Shown: one piece after another, positions 6,297 through 13,413 of the stretch
How positions within the stretch are numbered: the stretch's first letter is position 1
Layout: the number at the start of each line of letters is the position of its first letter
Source of the DNA: JALHFZ01 sp964483085
GTDB lineage: Bacteria > Synergistota > Synergistia > Synergistales > Aminobacteriaceae
Reading direction: 5' to 3'
Assembly (NCBI GenBank): GCA_964483085.1
Contig: CAYZZX010000036.1
Coordinates: 1 to 16,960, forward strand
Length of the DNA stretch: 16,960 nt
The notes under the pieces: generated by a model
Database searches by the model: none
Told to the model about the DNA's origin: nothing
Seen by the model: the letters and a program-made list of their open reading frames with translations, nothing else
Program-made: the position numbers and the translations under genes

Positions 6297-8228
6297 GTGG
6301 GAAAAAACCTTGTGGAGAAGCTGCTCGAAAGATCCGCCCTTTCCATGCCTGGAGAGGGAAATGGAGAGATCGCCTTGAAGATCGATCACACCCTTACCCA
6401 GGACACCACCGGAACCATGGCCTGGTTGCAGTTCGAGGCCATCGGCATCCCGAGGGTACGGACTGAGAGGTCCGTGAGCTACGTGGACCACAATACTCTG
6501 CAGGTGACCTTTGAAAACGCCGACGACCACAACTACCTTCAGGATACGGCCGCAAAGTACGGCGCGCTCTTTTCCCGGCCCGGAAACGGTATCTGCCATC
6601 AGGTGCACCTCGAACGATTCGGCGTCCCCGGAAAGACCCTTCTCGGCTCCGACAGCCATACTCCGACGGCGGGGGCTCTTGCCATGATCGCCATGGGTGC
6701 GGGGGGGCTGGATGTCGCCCTGGCCATGGCGGGAATGCCCTTTTTCATTCCCCGTCCCAAGGTACTTGGCGTCGAACTGAGGGGCGGGCTGAAACCCTGG
6801 GTGGCTGCAAAGGACATCATTCTCGAAGTTCTCCGGCGCCTCACAGTTCGTGGGGGTGTGGGGAAAATCATCGAATATCATGGAGAGGGAGTGGCTTCCC
6901 TTACCGTCCCTGAGAGGGGAACCATCACGAACATGGGGGCGGAACTCGGTGCCACCACTTCGGTTTTCCCCAGTGACGGCCAGACGGAACGCTTCCTCGA
7001 AGCCCAGGGAAGGGGCGGTGACTATATTCCCCTTTCCGCCGACGAAGACGCCCGATACGATGAAACCCTCGTGATCGACCTCTCTTCCCTGGAGCCTCTG
7101 ATAGCCCTTCCTCATTCTCCCGACCGGGTCATTCCGGTTCGTGAGGCCGGCGGCAGGTCAGTGGACCAGTGCTTCATCGGGAGCTGCACCAACTCCTCCT
7201 ATATAGACCTTGCCCGGACGGCGGAGATTCTCCGGGGCAGCCGCGTGGCGGAGAGGACGAGCCTTGCCATCGCTCCGGGCTCCCGGCAGACCCTGCTGAT
7301 GATCACGAAGAACGGCATCCTCGCTGACTTCCTCTGCGCGGGGGCCCGTCTTCTCGAGAGCGCCTGCGGCCCGTGCATCGGCATCGGCCAGGCCCCCTGC
7401 ACCGGCGGGGTCTCCCTGAGGACCTCAAACCGCAACTTCGAGGGGCGCTCCGGCACGGCGGACGGCCAGGTCCACCTCGTGAGTGCCGAGACTGCGGCGG
7501 TCTCGGCGCTCCGGGGGGAGATCACCGACCCGAGGACCCTCGGCGAGAGAATCGAAATCACCATGCCGGAGAAGTTCCTGATCGACGACTCCATGATCAT
7601 CCGCCCCCCCGAGGACGGATCTTCCCTCTCCGTCAGAAAGGGGCCGAACATCAAATCCCTTCCCGAATTTCACCCTCTGGCGGACACTATCGCCGGTGAA
7701 CTTCTGCTGAAGATGGGGGACAACATCACCACGGACCACATCCTCCCGGCGGGGTCGAAGATCATGTCCCTTCGGTCAAACCTCCCCGCCATATCGGAAT
7801 ACTGCTTCCGCCCCCTCGACGAGACCTTCCCCGACCGGGCCCGGTCGGCCGGAGGGGGGCTGCTCGCGGCGGGGGAGAATTACGGCCAGGGGTCGAGCCG
7901 GGAACACGCGGCCCTCTCCCCCCTCTTCCTCGGAATAAAGGCAGTCCTGGCCCTCTCCTATGCCAGAATTCACCGCCAGAATCTCATCAACGCCGGGATC
8001 CTCCCTCTTCTCTTTGAAAATCGGGAGGACCTCGAAGCTCTGCGGCAGGGAGATAGGCTCGTAATCGAAAGTCTTTTTGACGGGCTCGCGGCCAGAAATC
8101 TCGAGGTGAAGAACGAGACGTCCGGTGGAACTTTCCAGGTGCGTCACGGCCTCTCGGAGAGGGAGAAAAATATCCTGAAGGCCGGGGGGGCCCTCAACGC
8201 TGCCCGCCAGTCTCTTTCGGGCCGTTAG
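6297..8228 (+). CDS. acn: Aconitate hydratase (short, about 640-residue type)
   Basis: Aconitase interconverts citrate, cis-aconitate and isocitrate using a [4Fe-4S] cluster. The 643-residue product is shorter than the 850-900-residue AcnA/AcnB enzymes and resembles the short single-chain form found in many anaerobes. The three cluster cysteines are visible: Cys297 in GSCTNSS, and Cys357 and Cys360 in SACGPCIGIG. Other family blocks are HTLTQDTTGT (31-40), LLGSDSHTPTAGALAM (115-130), ITNMGAELGATTSVFP (210-225), and the C-terminal swivel domain with GDNITTDHILPAG and NYGQGSSREHAAL near 528-540. The GTG start has a GAGGAGG site six bases before it. The citC ribosome site overlaps its stop, so it heads an operon with citC, citD and citXG. 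Homoaconitase or isopropylmalate isomerase are less likely given the length and the citrate lyase context. Confidence 0.93.
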   Translation: MGKNLVEKLLERSALSMPGEGNGEIALKIDHTLTQDTTGTMAWLQFEAIGIPRVRTERSVSYVDHNTLQVTFENADDHNYLQDTAAKYGALFSRPGNGICHQVHLERFGVPGKTLLGSDSHTPTAGALAMIAMGAGGLDVALAMAGMPFFIPRPKVLGVELRGGLKPWVAAKDIILEVLRRLTVRGGVGKIIEYHGEGVASLTVPERGTITNMGAELGATTSVFPSDGQTERFLEAQGRGGDYIPLSADEDARYDETLVIDLSSLEPLIALPHSPDRVIPVREAGGRSVDQCFIGSCTNSSYIDLARTAEILRGSRVAERTSLAIAPGSRQTLLMITKNGILADFLCAGARLLESACGPCIGIGQAPCTGGVSLRTSNRNFEGRSGTADGQVHLVSAETAAVSALRGEITDPRTLGERIEITMPEKFLIDDSMIIRPPEDGSSLSVRKGPNIKSLPEFHPLADTIAGELLLKMGDNITTDHILPAGSKIMSLRSNLPAISEYCFRPLDETFPDRARSAGGGLLAAGENYGQGSSREHAALSPLFLGIKAVLALSYARIHRQNLINAGILPLLFENREDLEALRQGDRLVIESLFDGLAARNLEVKNETSGGTFQVRHGLSEREKNILKAGGALNAARQSLSGR

Positions 8229-8240
8229 GAAGAACGGGAA

Positions 8241-9323
8241 ATGTTCGGCCTCGAAGAACGTCTTATCGCCACGGAGTATGAAAAAGAGGAGCGCAGACGC
8301 CTTCTTCTCTCCCGGGGGCTTGCCGAGCCCGGCGGAGAGAATCTGATTCTCGGCTTCTTTGTGGATGACCGTCTCGTCGCCACCGGTTCCCTCGTGGGAA
8401 ATATCCTGCAGGGGATCGCCGTGGAGGGCGAGCTGGAAGGGGAGGGGCTGGCCTCCACGGTCACCGGTGCCCTTCTGAAAAAGGGAATGGAGCGGGGGCT
8501 GAATCACTTTTTCCTCTACTCGAAGCCCGAAGAGGCCCGCCTCTTCGAGGGGCTCGGCTTTTCCTTTCTCGCCTCTGCGAAAGTCCGCTCCTCCGGCCTC
8601 GCCGCCTCTCTGCTTGAATGGGGAAGGCCGGACATCGCCTCCTGGAGGGCTTTTCTGAAAAAAGAATCGGAGGGGAGGCCCGATGGGGCGGGGTGCGTGG
8701 TGGTGAACTGCAACCCCTTCACCCTCGGACACCGCAGCCTCCTCGAATACGCTTCAGCCCGGGTTCCCTGGCTCTATGTCCTCGTGGTGCAGGAAGATAA
8801 ATCCCTCTTCCCCTTCGAGGTCCGCCTCCGCCTCGTCCGGGAGGGGACCGCAGATATTCCCAATCTGACCGTCCTTTCCGGCGGGCCCTACGTCATCTCC
8901 GCCGCCACCTTTCCAACCTACTTCACCCGCCTGGCCGCCGGAGGAAGGGAGGAGGGGATCACGGAGCTCCACGCCGCCCTCGACCTCGAGATGTTTCGGC
9001 GGCATATCGCTCCTTCTCTGAAAATCGGAGAGCGCTTCGTGGGAACGGAGCCCTTCTGCCCGGTGACTTCTCTGTACAACCGCCTGATGAAGGAAATCCT
9101 TCCCCGGGAAGAGGGGGGAATCTCCCCGATCGCAGTTCAGGAGATGCCCAGGACTGAGAGGAAAGGCCTGCCCGTCAGCGCGTCGAGGGTCAGAGCTCTT
9201 CTTCATGAGGGTGCTCTCGAGGATGTACGGGAGCTGGTGCCGGAGACGACATGGAAATGGCTCACCTCTCCGGAAGCCTTGCCGATACTGGAAAAGATCC
9301 GGAAGACTGAATCGCGGCACTGA
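8241..9323 (+). CDS. citC: [Citrate (pro-3S)-lyase] ligase (citrate lyase acetyl-activating enzyme)
   Basis: CitC uses ATP and acetate to acetylate the thiol of the prosthetic group on CitD, switching citrate lyase on. The 360-residue product has normal length. The N-terminal GNAT-like domain (about 1-135) contains LEGEGLASTVTGALL and the FEGLGF block. The nucleotidyltransferase domain carries the HxGH-type signature NCNPFTLGH at 156-164 and the late SASRVRALL block near 313-321. The ATG at 8241 is 12 bp after the aconitase stop and is preceded by AGGAAG. Co-transcription with aconitase rather than with citE/citF is unusual compared with the enteric citCDEFXG order. Confidence 0.94.
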   Translation: MFGLEERLIATEYEKEERRRLLLSRGLAEPGGENLILGFFVDDRLVATGSLVGNILQGIAVEGELEGEGLASTVTGALLKKGMERGLNHFFLYSKPEEARLFEGLGFSFLASAKVRSSGLAASLLEWGRPDIASWRAFLKKESEGRPDGAGCVVVNCNPFTLGHRSLLEYASARVPWLYVLVVQEDKSLFPFEVRLRLVREGTADIPNLTVLSGGPYVISAATFPTYFTRLAAGGREEGITELHAALDLEMFRRHIAPSLKIGERFVGTEPFCPVTSLYNRLMKEILPREEGGISPIAVQEMPRTERKGLPVSASRVRALLHEGALEDVRELVPETTWKWLTSPEALPILEKIRKTESRH

Positions 9324-9355
9324 GCCGGAGTAGAAGCCCTGAAGGGAGAATGATC

Positions 9356-9628
9356 ATGAAAATACATAAGAATTCCGTTGCAGGATCCCTCGAATCAAGC
9401 GATGTGCTTGTCTCCGTGAGCACGAGGGATGACAAAAAAGTCGAGATTGCCGTGGAGAGCATTGTCTTCCGCCAGTTCGGCCCCCGGATAAAAGCCGTCG
9501 CCGGGGAGGTCGCGGCCTCCTCGGGAATCGAAGGGGCCGATGTGCGGGTTAGCGACCGGGGTGCCCTCGAATGCACCCTTCGGGCCCGCCTCGAGACGGC
9601 CTTTGAGAGGGCCATGAGCCCGGAATGA
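9356..9628 (+). CDS. citD: Citrate lyase gamma subunit (acyl carrier protein)
   Basis: CitD carries the covalently bound 2'-(5''-phosphoribosyl)-3'-dephospho-CoA group that shuttles acetyl and citryl groups between CitF and CitE. Two in-frame ATGs occur, at 9350 and 9356. I prefer 9356 because AGGGAG is then correctly spaced, the product starts MKIHKNSVAGSLESSD as in relatives, and the modified serine falls at residue 14, its usual position. The 90-residue length is normal. The FRQFG and RGALECTLRARLETA blocks are also typical. Its TGA overlaps the citXG ATG (ATGA), which couples carrier synthesis to synthesis of the enzyme that modifies it. It is separated from citE and citF by more than 7 kb and by a divergent promoter. 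Confidence 0.95.
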   Translation: MKIHKNSVAGSLESSDVLVSVSTRDDKKVEIAVESIVFRQFGPRIKAVAGEVAASSGIEGADVRVSDRGALECTLRARLETAFERAMSPE

Positions 9629-11031
9629 CCAATTCCCTCCTCGACGCCCGGGAGGAGCGGTGGCACCGCCGGCTGCAAAAGGCCGCCCGGCTTCCCTCCG
9701 GATTTTCCCTGGTCACCCTTACCCTTCGGATGCCCGCCCCCCTGCGTCTTCAGGAACCCTGGGACGGGAGCGCCCGGGAGATCCTGGCTGACCTTCTCGA
9801 TTTTCTGAAAGCCTCGGGGATCGAAACGGAGAGGGAGGAGTTCACCTTCGGAGAGGATGGTCCGGAGGGGTTTTTCCGCGCCCGGGGAGAAGTAAAAAGG
9901 GTGAAGGAGGGCACGGTCGCCTTCGAGGAGACCCATCCCCTGGGCCCCCTTGCTGATGTGGACGTCATGGACTCCGGCGGTCTGGTGACCGGGCGGAGGG
10001 AGCTGAAGCTTCCCCCCAGAAAATGCCTTCTCTGCGCCAGACCCGCCGCGGAATGCGTCGTGGAAAGAAGCCATTCCCTCGAAGAACTTAAGAAGCGAAT
10101 CGAGGAAATTCTGGAAGCCTGGCGAAGCACTGGCGGAAATACGCTCCCCGGTGAACAGTGCGGGCGGATCGCCCGGTATGCCCGGCTGGCCCTGCTCCTC
10201 GAGGCCGCCGCATGGCCGAAGCCGGGACTGGTGGACCCCCTCTCTCGGGGAGCCCACGGAGATATGGATTACCTCACCTTTTTGGCGAGCGCCGCAGCCC
10301 TCGCTCCCCGATGGGAACGGTTCGTCCGCCTGGGGGCCGATTTCTGCGGGGATGACCCTGCCGATCTCCTCCCCGGCCTGAGGCAGGAGGGCAAGGAGGC
10401 TGAGGCTGCCATGTTTGAGGGAACGGGGGGGATCAACACCCACAAGGGGCTGATCTTCTCCCTGGGAATCCTCTGCGCCGCCTCGGGGATGCTTGCCCGA
10501 GAGGGTACGGCCTTCTGTCCGCAGGAATGCTGTGCGCAGGCTGCCGGTATAGTCCGGGGAATTTCCGAGAGAGATTTTGCCGCCGCCCGGCGAAAAGAGA
10601 GAGGCTCCCTTACAGCCGGAGAGAGACTTTTTGTCGATCTAGGAATTACAGGAATACGGGGAGAGGCCGAAAAAGGATTCCCCTCCGTGACTGGACATGC
10701 TCTGCCCCGGCTCCAGAGCGACTTGGGCGAGGGATTGTCGATGAATGACGCCATGGTGAACGCCCTGCTCGTCCTCTTCACCGTCTCGGAGGACACGAAC
10801 GTCCTTGCCCGGTGCGGTACAGACGGAGCTGCCCTTCTCAAGAAAAAGGGGGCCGAGGCCCTCGCCGCAGGGGGCATGAAGACGCCGGACGGACGGGCCG
10901 CGGTTCACGCCCTGGACGTGCTTTTCACGGAGAGCAATCTGAGCCCCGGCGGCTGTGCTGACCTGCTGGCCGTCACGGTCTTTCTCCACCTTCTCTGCCC
11001 GGAGGATACCGGCCCGGAAGTTCCGTATTGA
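9625..11031 (+). CDS. citXG: CitX-CitG fusion: apo-citrate lyase prosthetic-group transferase / triphosphoribosyl-dephospho-CoA synthase
   Basis: This bifunctional protein makes the CoA-like precursor (CitG) and attaches it to CitD (CitX). The 468 residues split into an N-terminal CitX domain (about 1-165) and a C-terminal CitG domain (about 178-465) joined by a short Gly-rich linker near 168-178. CitX blocks are THPLGPLADVDVMD (103-116), RRELKLPPRKCLLC (124-137) and CVVERSHSLEEL. CitG blocks are PKPGLVD (198-204), GAHGDMDY (209-216), GTGGINTHKGLIFSLG (265-280), EAEKGFPSV and the EDTNVLARCG stretch. CitX-CitG fusions are known in other bacteria, so the fusion itself is not new. One oddity is that the usual G-R-L-(W/F)-D-(I/L)-D-V motif of CitX reads GPLADVDV here. 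The stop overlaps the promoter of ftcD. Confidence 0.92.
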   Translation: MTNSLLDAREERWHRRLQKAARLPSGFSLVTLTLRMPAPLRLQEPWDGSAREILADLLDFLKASGIETEREEFTFGEDGPEGFFRARGEVKRVKEGTVAFEETHPLGPLADVDVMDSGGLVTGRRELKLPPRKCLLCARPAAECVVERSHSLEELKKRIEEILEAWRSTGGNTLPGEQCGRIARYARLALLLEAAAWPKPGLVDPLSRGAHGDMDYLTFLASAAALAPRWERFVRLGADFCGDDPADLLPGLRQEGKEAEAAMFEGTGGINTHKGLIFSLGILCAASGMLAREGTAFCPQECCAQAAGIVRGISERDFAAARRKERGSLTAGERLFVDLGITGIRGEAEKGFPSVTGHALPRLQSDLGEGLSMNDAMVNALLVLFTVSEDTNVLARCGTDGAALLKKKGAEALAAGGMKTPDGRAAVHALDVLFTESNLSPGGCADLLAVTVFLHLLCPEDTGPEVPY

Positions 11032-11056
11032 CTTGAAAAACCATCTCACGGATAAT
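11028..11056 (+). promoter_or_regulatory. Sigma70-like promoter for ftcD
   Basis: TTGACT (11028-11033), a 17-base spacer and GATAAT (11051-11056) give a near-consensus promoter whose -35 box overlaps the citXG stop codon. Transcription would start near 11063. No strong terminator follows citXG, so read-through from the acn operon could also feed ftcD. Confidence 0.65.
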
Positions 11057-11203
11057 TCATGAAGAGCCTTTAGTCATAGGGAATTTCCCCTGAGTATTTG
11101 ATATGTCACACTTTTGAAGAATTTCAGGGAGATATGGTTTTGTCTTCCATGGAGAGAAAAACATCTCAAGAAGTAAAAAAATGTGCTGAGGAGGAACTTT
11201 TTT
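11057..11203 (+). other. ftcD 5' leader with small inverted repeats
   Basis: The stretch has no convincing gene. It holds the symmetric GGGAATTTCCC at 11079-11089 (5-base arms about one T), within the first 30 bases after the predicted start, and an imperfect hairpin 11129-11167. In that hairpin GAGAT pairs with ATCTC, with inner TTTT/AAAA and TCT/AGA pairing. The ribosome site GAGGAGG is at 11188-11194. I do not recognise a known riboswitch. Confidence 0.35.
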
Positions 11204-12097
11204 ATGAAAAAGATACTGCTCTGCGAACTGAATATGAGCGAGGGTACAGACGAAAAGATTATTGCACAGGCCACGGAAGCCCTGAAGGGAACTCCCGGGG
11301 TGACGGTCATGGACATCGACTCCGACCGGGACCACAATCGGAGCGTCTTCACCTGGATCGGCGAGCCCGAGGACGTCCTCGCGGGGGCGATGAACCTCAC
11401 GAAGGTCGCCGTGGACCTGATCGACATGGCCGTCCACAAGGGGAGTCACCCCCGCCAGGGGGCCGTTGACGTGGCACCCTTTGTCCCCGTGAGGGGAGTC
11501 GAGAAGGAAGAGGCCCTGGAGATCGCTCGGCGCTACGGAAAGTTCCTCGGCTCGCTGGGAGTGCCGGTCTTCTACTACGAGGACGCCGCCACGAAACCTG
11601 AGCGGCAGAACCTTGTGGATATACGGAAAGGGCAGTACGAGGCCCTTTCTGAGAAGATGAAGGACGAATCCTGGCGCCCCGACGAGGGCCCCTTCGACTT
11701 CAACGCAAAGTCCGGGGCCACGGTGACGGGTGTCCGTTTTCCCCTGATCGCCTTCAACGTCAACCTGAGGACGGACGACCTGAAGGTGGGGCAGGAGATC
11801 GCCAAAAGGATGCGCTTCTCCTCCGGCGGCCTCCGCTACTGCCGGGGGATAGCCCTTCCCCTGGAGGAGAAGGGGATGGTCCAGGTCTCGATGAATCTGA
11901 CGAACTACGAAAAAACGCCCATTCCCGTGGTCTTTGAGCTCGTGAAGGCCCTGGCCGATTCCTACGGAGTGGGGATCGCCGATACGGAACTCGTGGGCCC
12001 CGTTCCCCTCGAGGCTCTGCGGGAAGTTGTCCGCCACACCCTGAGGGTAAGGGACTTCTCCATGGAGCAGGTCATCGAGACCCATCTTCTGGACTGA
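11204..12097 (+). CDS. ftcD: Glutamate formimidoyltransferase (stand-alone FTCD N-terminal domain)
   Basis: The enzyme transfers the formimino group of N-formimino-L-glutamate, a histidine-breakdown product, to tetrahydrofolate and releases glutamate. The 297-residue product matches the transferase half of vertebrate FTCD. It begins MKKILLCELNMSEG, continues with DSDRDHNRSVFTWIG (39-53) and SHPRQGAVDVAPFVPV (81-96), and includes YYEDAATKPERQNLVDIR and GVRFPLIAFNVNLRT. His82 in SHPRQG coincides with the known catalytic histidine of FTCD. No cyclodeaminase domain is attached, as is common in bacteria. The ATG at 11204 is chosen for GAGGAGG nine bases upstream; an in-frame GTG at 11183 would lie upstream of that site. 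No other histidine-degradation gene is in the window. It has its own promoter and is closed by the terminator at 12125. Confidence 0.93.
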   Translation: MKKILLCELNMSEGTDEKIIAQATEALKGTPGVTVMDIDSDRDHNRSVFTWIGEPEDVLAGAMNLTKVAVDLIDMAVHKGSHPRQGAVDVAPFVPVRGVEKEEALEIARRYGKFLGSLGVPVFYYEDAATKPERQNLVDIRKGQYEALSEKMKDESWRPDEGPFDFNAKSGATVTGVRFPLIAFNVNLRTDDLKVGQEIAKRMRFSSGGLRYCRGIALPLEEKGMVQVSMNLTNYEKTPIPVVFELVKALADSYGVGIADTELVGPVPLEALREVVRHTLRVRDFSMEQVIETHLLD

Positions 12098-12124
12098 GGG
12101 CGGAACTCAATATCCAGTAATTAG

Positions 12125-12172
12125 AGCAAAACGAGAGGCCGCTCCCCGAAGGATGCGGCCTCTCGTTTTGCT
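12125..12172. terminator. Bidirectional Rho-independent terminator between ftcD and livJ
   Basis: AGCAAAACGAGAGGCCGC (12125-12142) and its exact complement (12155-12172) form an 18-bp perfect stem around a 12-base loop. The arms end in AAAA/TTTT, so RNA from either strand gives a GC-rich stem followed by U residues. It ends ftcD on the plus strand and livJ on the minus strand, whose stop codon is 11 bases away. Confidence 0.92.
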
Positions 12173-12182
12173 GTGAACCCTC

Positions 12183-13343
12183 TTATTTCGCTGTGGGAGG
12201 GGTAACCAGTTCGGGGTCGGTCACCACTCCGTAGTACCGGAAAAGTCCGTCTTTAATTATCTGAAGCTGCACGGGCTTGATAACCTCGCCCCGCTCGTCG
12301 AAGCCGTTGATGGTTCCGGTGAGGCCGTCGAAATCCTTCGTGACGGCGAGGGCCTTCTGTATTGCCGGTCCTTCGGTGCTCTTCGCCCGCCCGATGGCGT
12401 CAACGATGAGCATGAAGGCGTCGTAGCCCGAGGCACCGACCATGTCGGGTTCGATCTTCGTGCGCTCCCGGTAGGTCTTCAGGAAATCCTGAACCATGGG
12501 TCGGGGGTCGTCCCGGTTGAGGTTCGTGAGGATGATGAACCCCTCTCCGGCGTCGCCGGCGATCTCCATGGTCTTGGGGGAGTCGGAGCCCTGCTCGCCG
12601 ATGAAGGTGAGGTCGAGGTTCATCTCCTGGGCCTGTTTCAAGGCGGGGCCGGACTGGAAGTAGTAGCCGCTGAAGAAGACCACGTCGGGGTCGGCGGTCT
12701 TCAGTTTGGAGAGGTAGGGCTTGAAGTCCTTTTCGCTGCCGGGGTAGGTCTGATGAGAGACCAGCTCGATCTCGGGGTGATTCTTCAGGTAGGTCTTGAA
12801 CCCGTCCGCGAGAGTGGTGCCGAAGTCGTTGTCGCTGACGATGAGGGCGACTTTCTTTCCCTTCAGCAGCTGGGTGGCTGTGTAGGCCGCAACTTTGCCC
12901 TCAACGGTGCCGAGGAAGCCGTTCCGGAAGGTGTAGTCCCCGGCGGTGATGTCCGGGTGCAGGGCGTAGGCTGCCACGTAGGGGATCTCGTTGTCGTCGA
13001 AGAGGGGAGCCACAGCCCTTGAGGGCATGCTGTAGGAACCTCCGACGAAGGCAACGACCTCGTCCTGGTCGATGAGCTTGTGAGCGAGGGGAACAGCCTG
13101 TTTCGGGTCGGCGGCGTCGTCGTAGATTACCAGTTCGACCTTTTTACCGAGGAGACCCCCTTCGGCGTTCACCTTGTCCACGGCGATCAGGACAGACTGA
13201 TGCACGCTGTAGCCGTCGGCCGCCGCGAAGCCAGTGAGGGGAGCGAGCATTCCGATCTTGATCGTGTCCTCCGCTGCACAAGCCGCTCCGGTAAAGAGAA
13301 GAAGCAGTACTGCCAGCACCGCAAATACGGAAATTCTTTTCAT
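12183..13343 (-). CDS. livJ: Branched-chain-type amino acid ABC transporter substrate-binding protein
   Basis: A type I periplasmic binding protein of the Leu/Ile/Val family, 386 residues. A signal peptide (MKRISVFAVLAVLLLLFTGA) ends at GAACAAED. A cysteine follows the hydrophobic core, but the preceding GAA is a poor lipobox, so either lipoprotein anchoring or ordinary cleavage is possible. Family blocks follow: TIKIGMLAPLTGFAAADGYS, VNAEGGLLGKKVELVIYDDAADPKQAV, FVGGSYSMPSRAVAPLFDD, and FKPYLSKLKTADPDVVFFSGYY. The ATG at 13343 has GGAGGT eight bases before it; the frame stays open farther upstream but without a signal-peptide start. It is the last gene of the livHMGFJ operon, 70 bp after livF, behind a stem-loop. 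The ligand is probably a branched-chain or other neutral amino acid, but this fold also binds amides, urea and aromatic acids. Confidence 0.9.
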   Translation of the reverse strand: MKRISVFAVLAVLLLLFTGAACAAEDTIKIGMLAPLTGFAAADGYSVHQSVLIAVDKVNAEGGLLGKKVELVIYDDAADPKQAVPLAHKLIDQDEVVAFVGGSYSMPSRAVAPLFDDNEIPYVAAYALHPDITAGDYTFRNGFLGTVEGKVAAYTATQLLKGKKVALIVSDNDFGTTLADGFKTYLKNHPEIELVSHQTYPGSEKDFKPYLSKLKTADPDVVFFSGYYFQSGPALKQAQEMNLDLTFIGEQGSDSPKTMEIAGDAGEGFIILTNLNRDDPRPMVQDFLKTYRERTKIEPDMVGASGYDAFMLIVDAIGRAKSTEGPAIQKALAVTKDFDGLTGTINGFDERGEVIKPVQLQIIKDGLFRYYGVVTDPELVTPPTAK

Positions 13344-13368
13344 CTGTAGCACCTCCATTTGAAATATG

Positions 13369-13389
13369 CGGCCCTCCTGTGGGAGGCCG
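13369..13389 (-). other. Stem-loop between livF and livJ
   Basis: Reading the transcribed strand, CGGCCTCC (13389-13382) pairs with GGAGGGCCG (13377-13369) with one bulged G, giving eight pairs around a 4-base loop. It is followed by CATATTTCAAAT and then the livJ ribosome site, with no U-tract. An mRNA-stability or attenuation role before the binding-protein gene is inferred. Confidence 0.5.
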
Positions 13390-13413
13390 TAAAACCCGTA
13401 AGGCTGGAGCTGT

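Noticed and set aside
6147..7115. Upstream extension of the GntR frame by over 300 codons
   Set aside because: The extension is antisense to the conserved N-terminal half of aconitase, has no family similarity, and a GTG with a well-placed GGAGG begins a normal-length regulator.
11032..11100. A Rho-independent terminator after citXG
   Set aside because: Only a 4-bp AGGG/CCCT pairing around 11078-11090 is visible, with no U-tract, so no terminator is called there.
11057..12085. A 342-codon minus-strand frame opposite ftcD
   Set aside because: It is a shadow frame: the plus-strand FTCD motifs, promoter and terminator all fit a real gene, and the minus frame has no recognisable motif.
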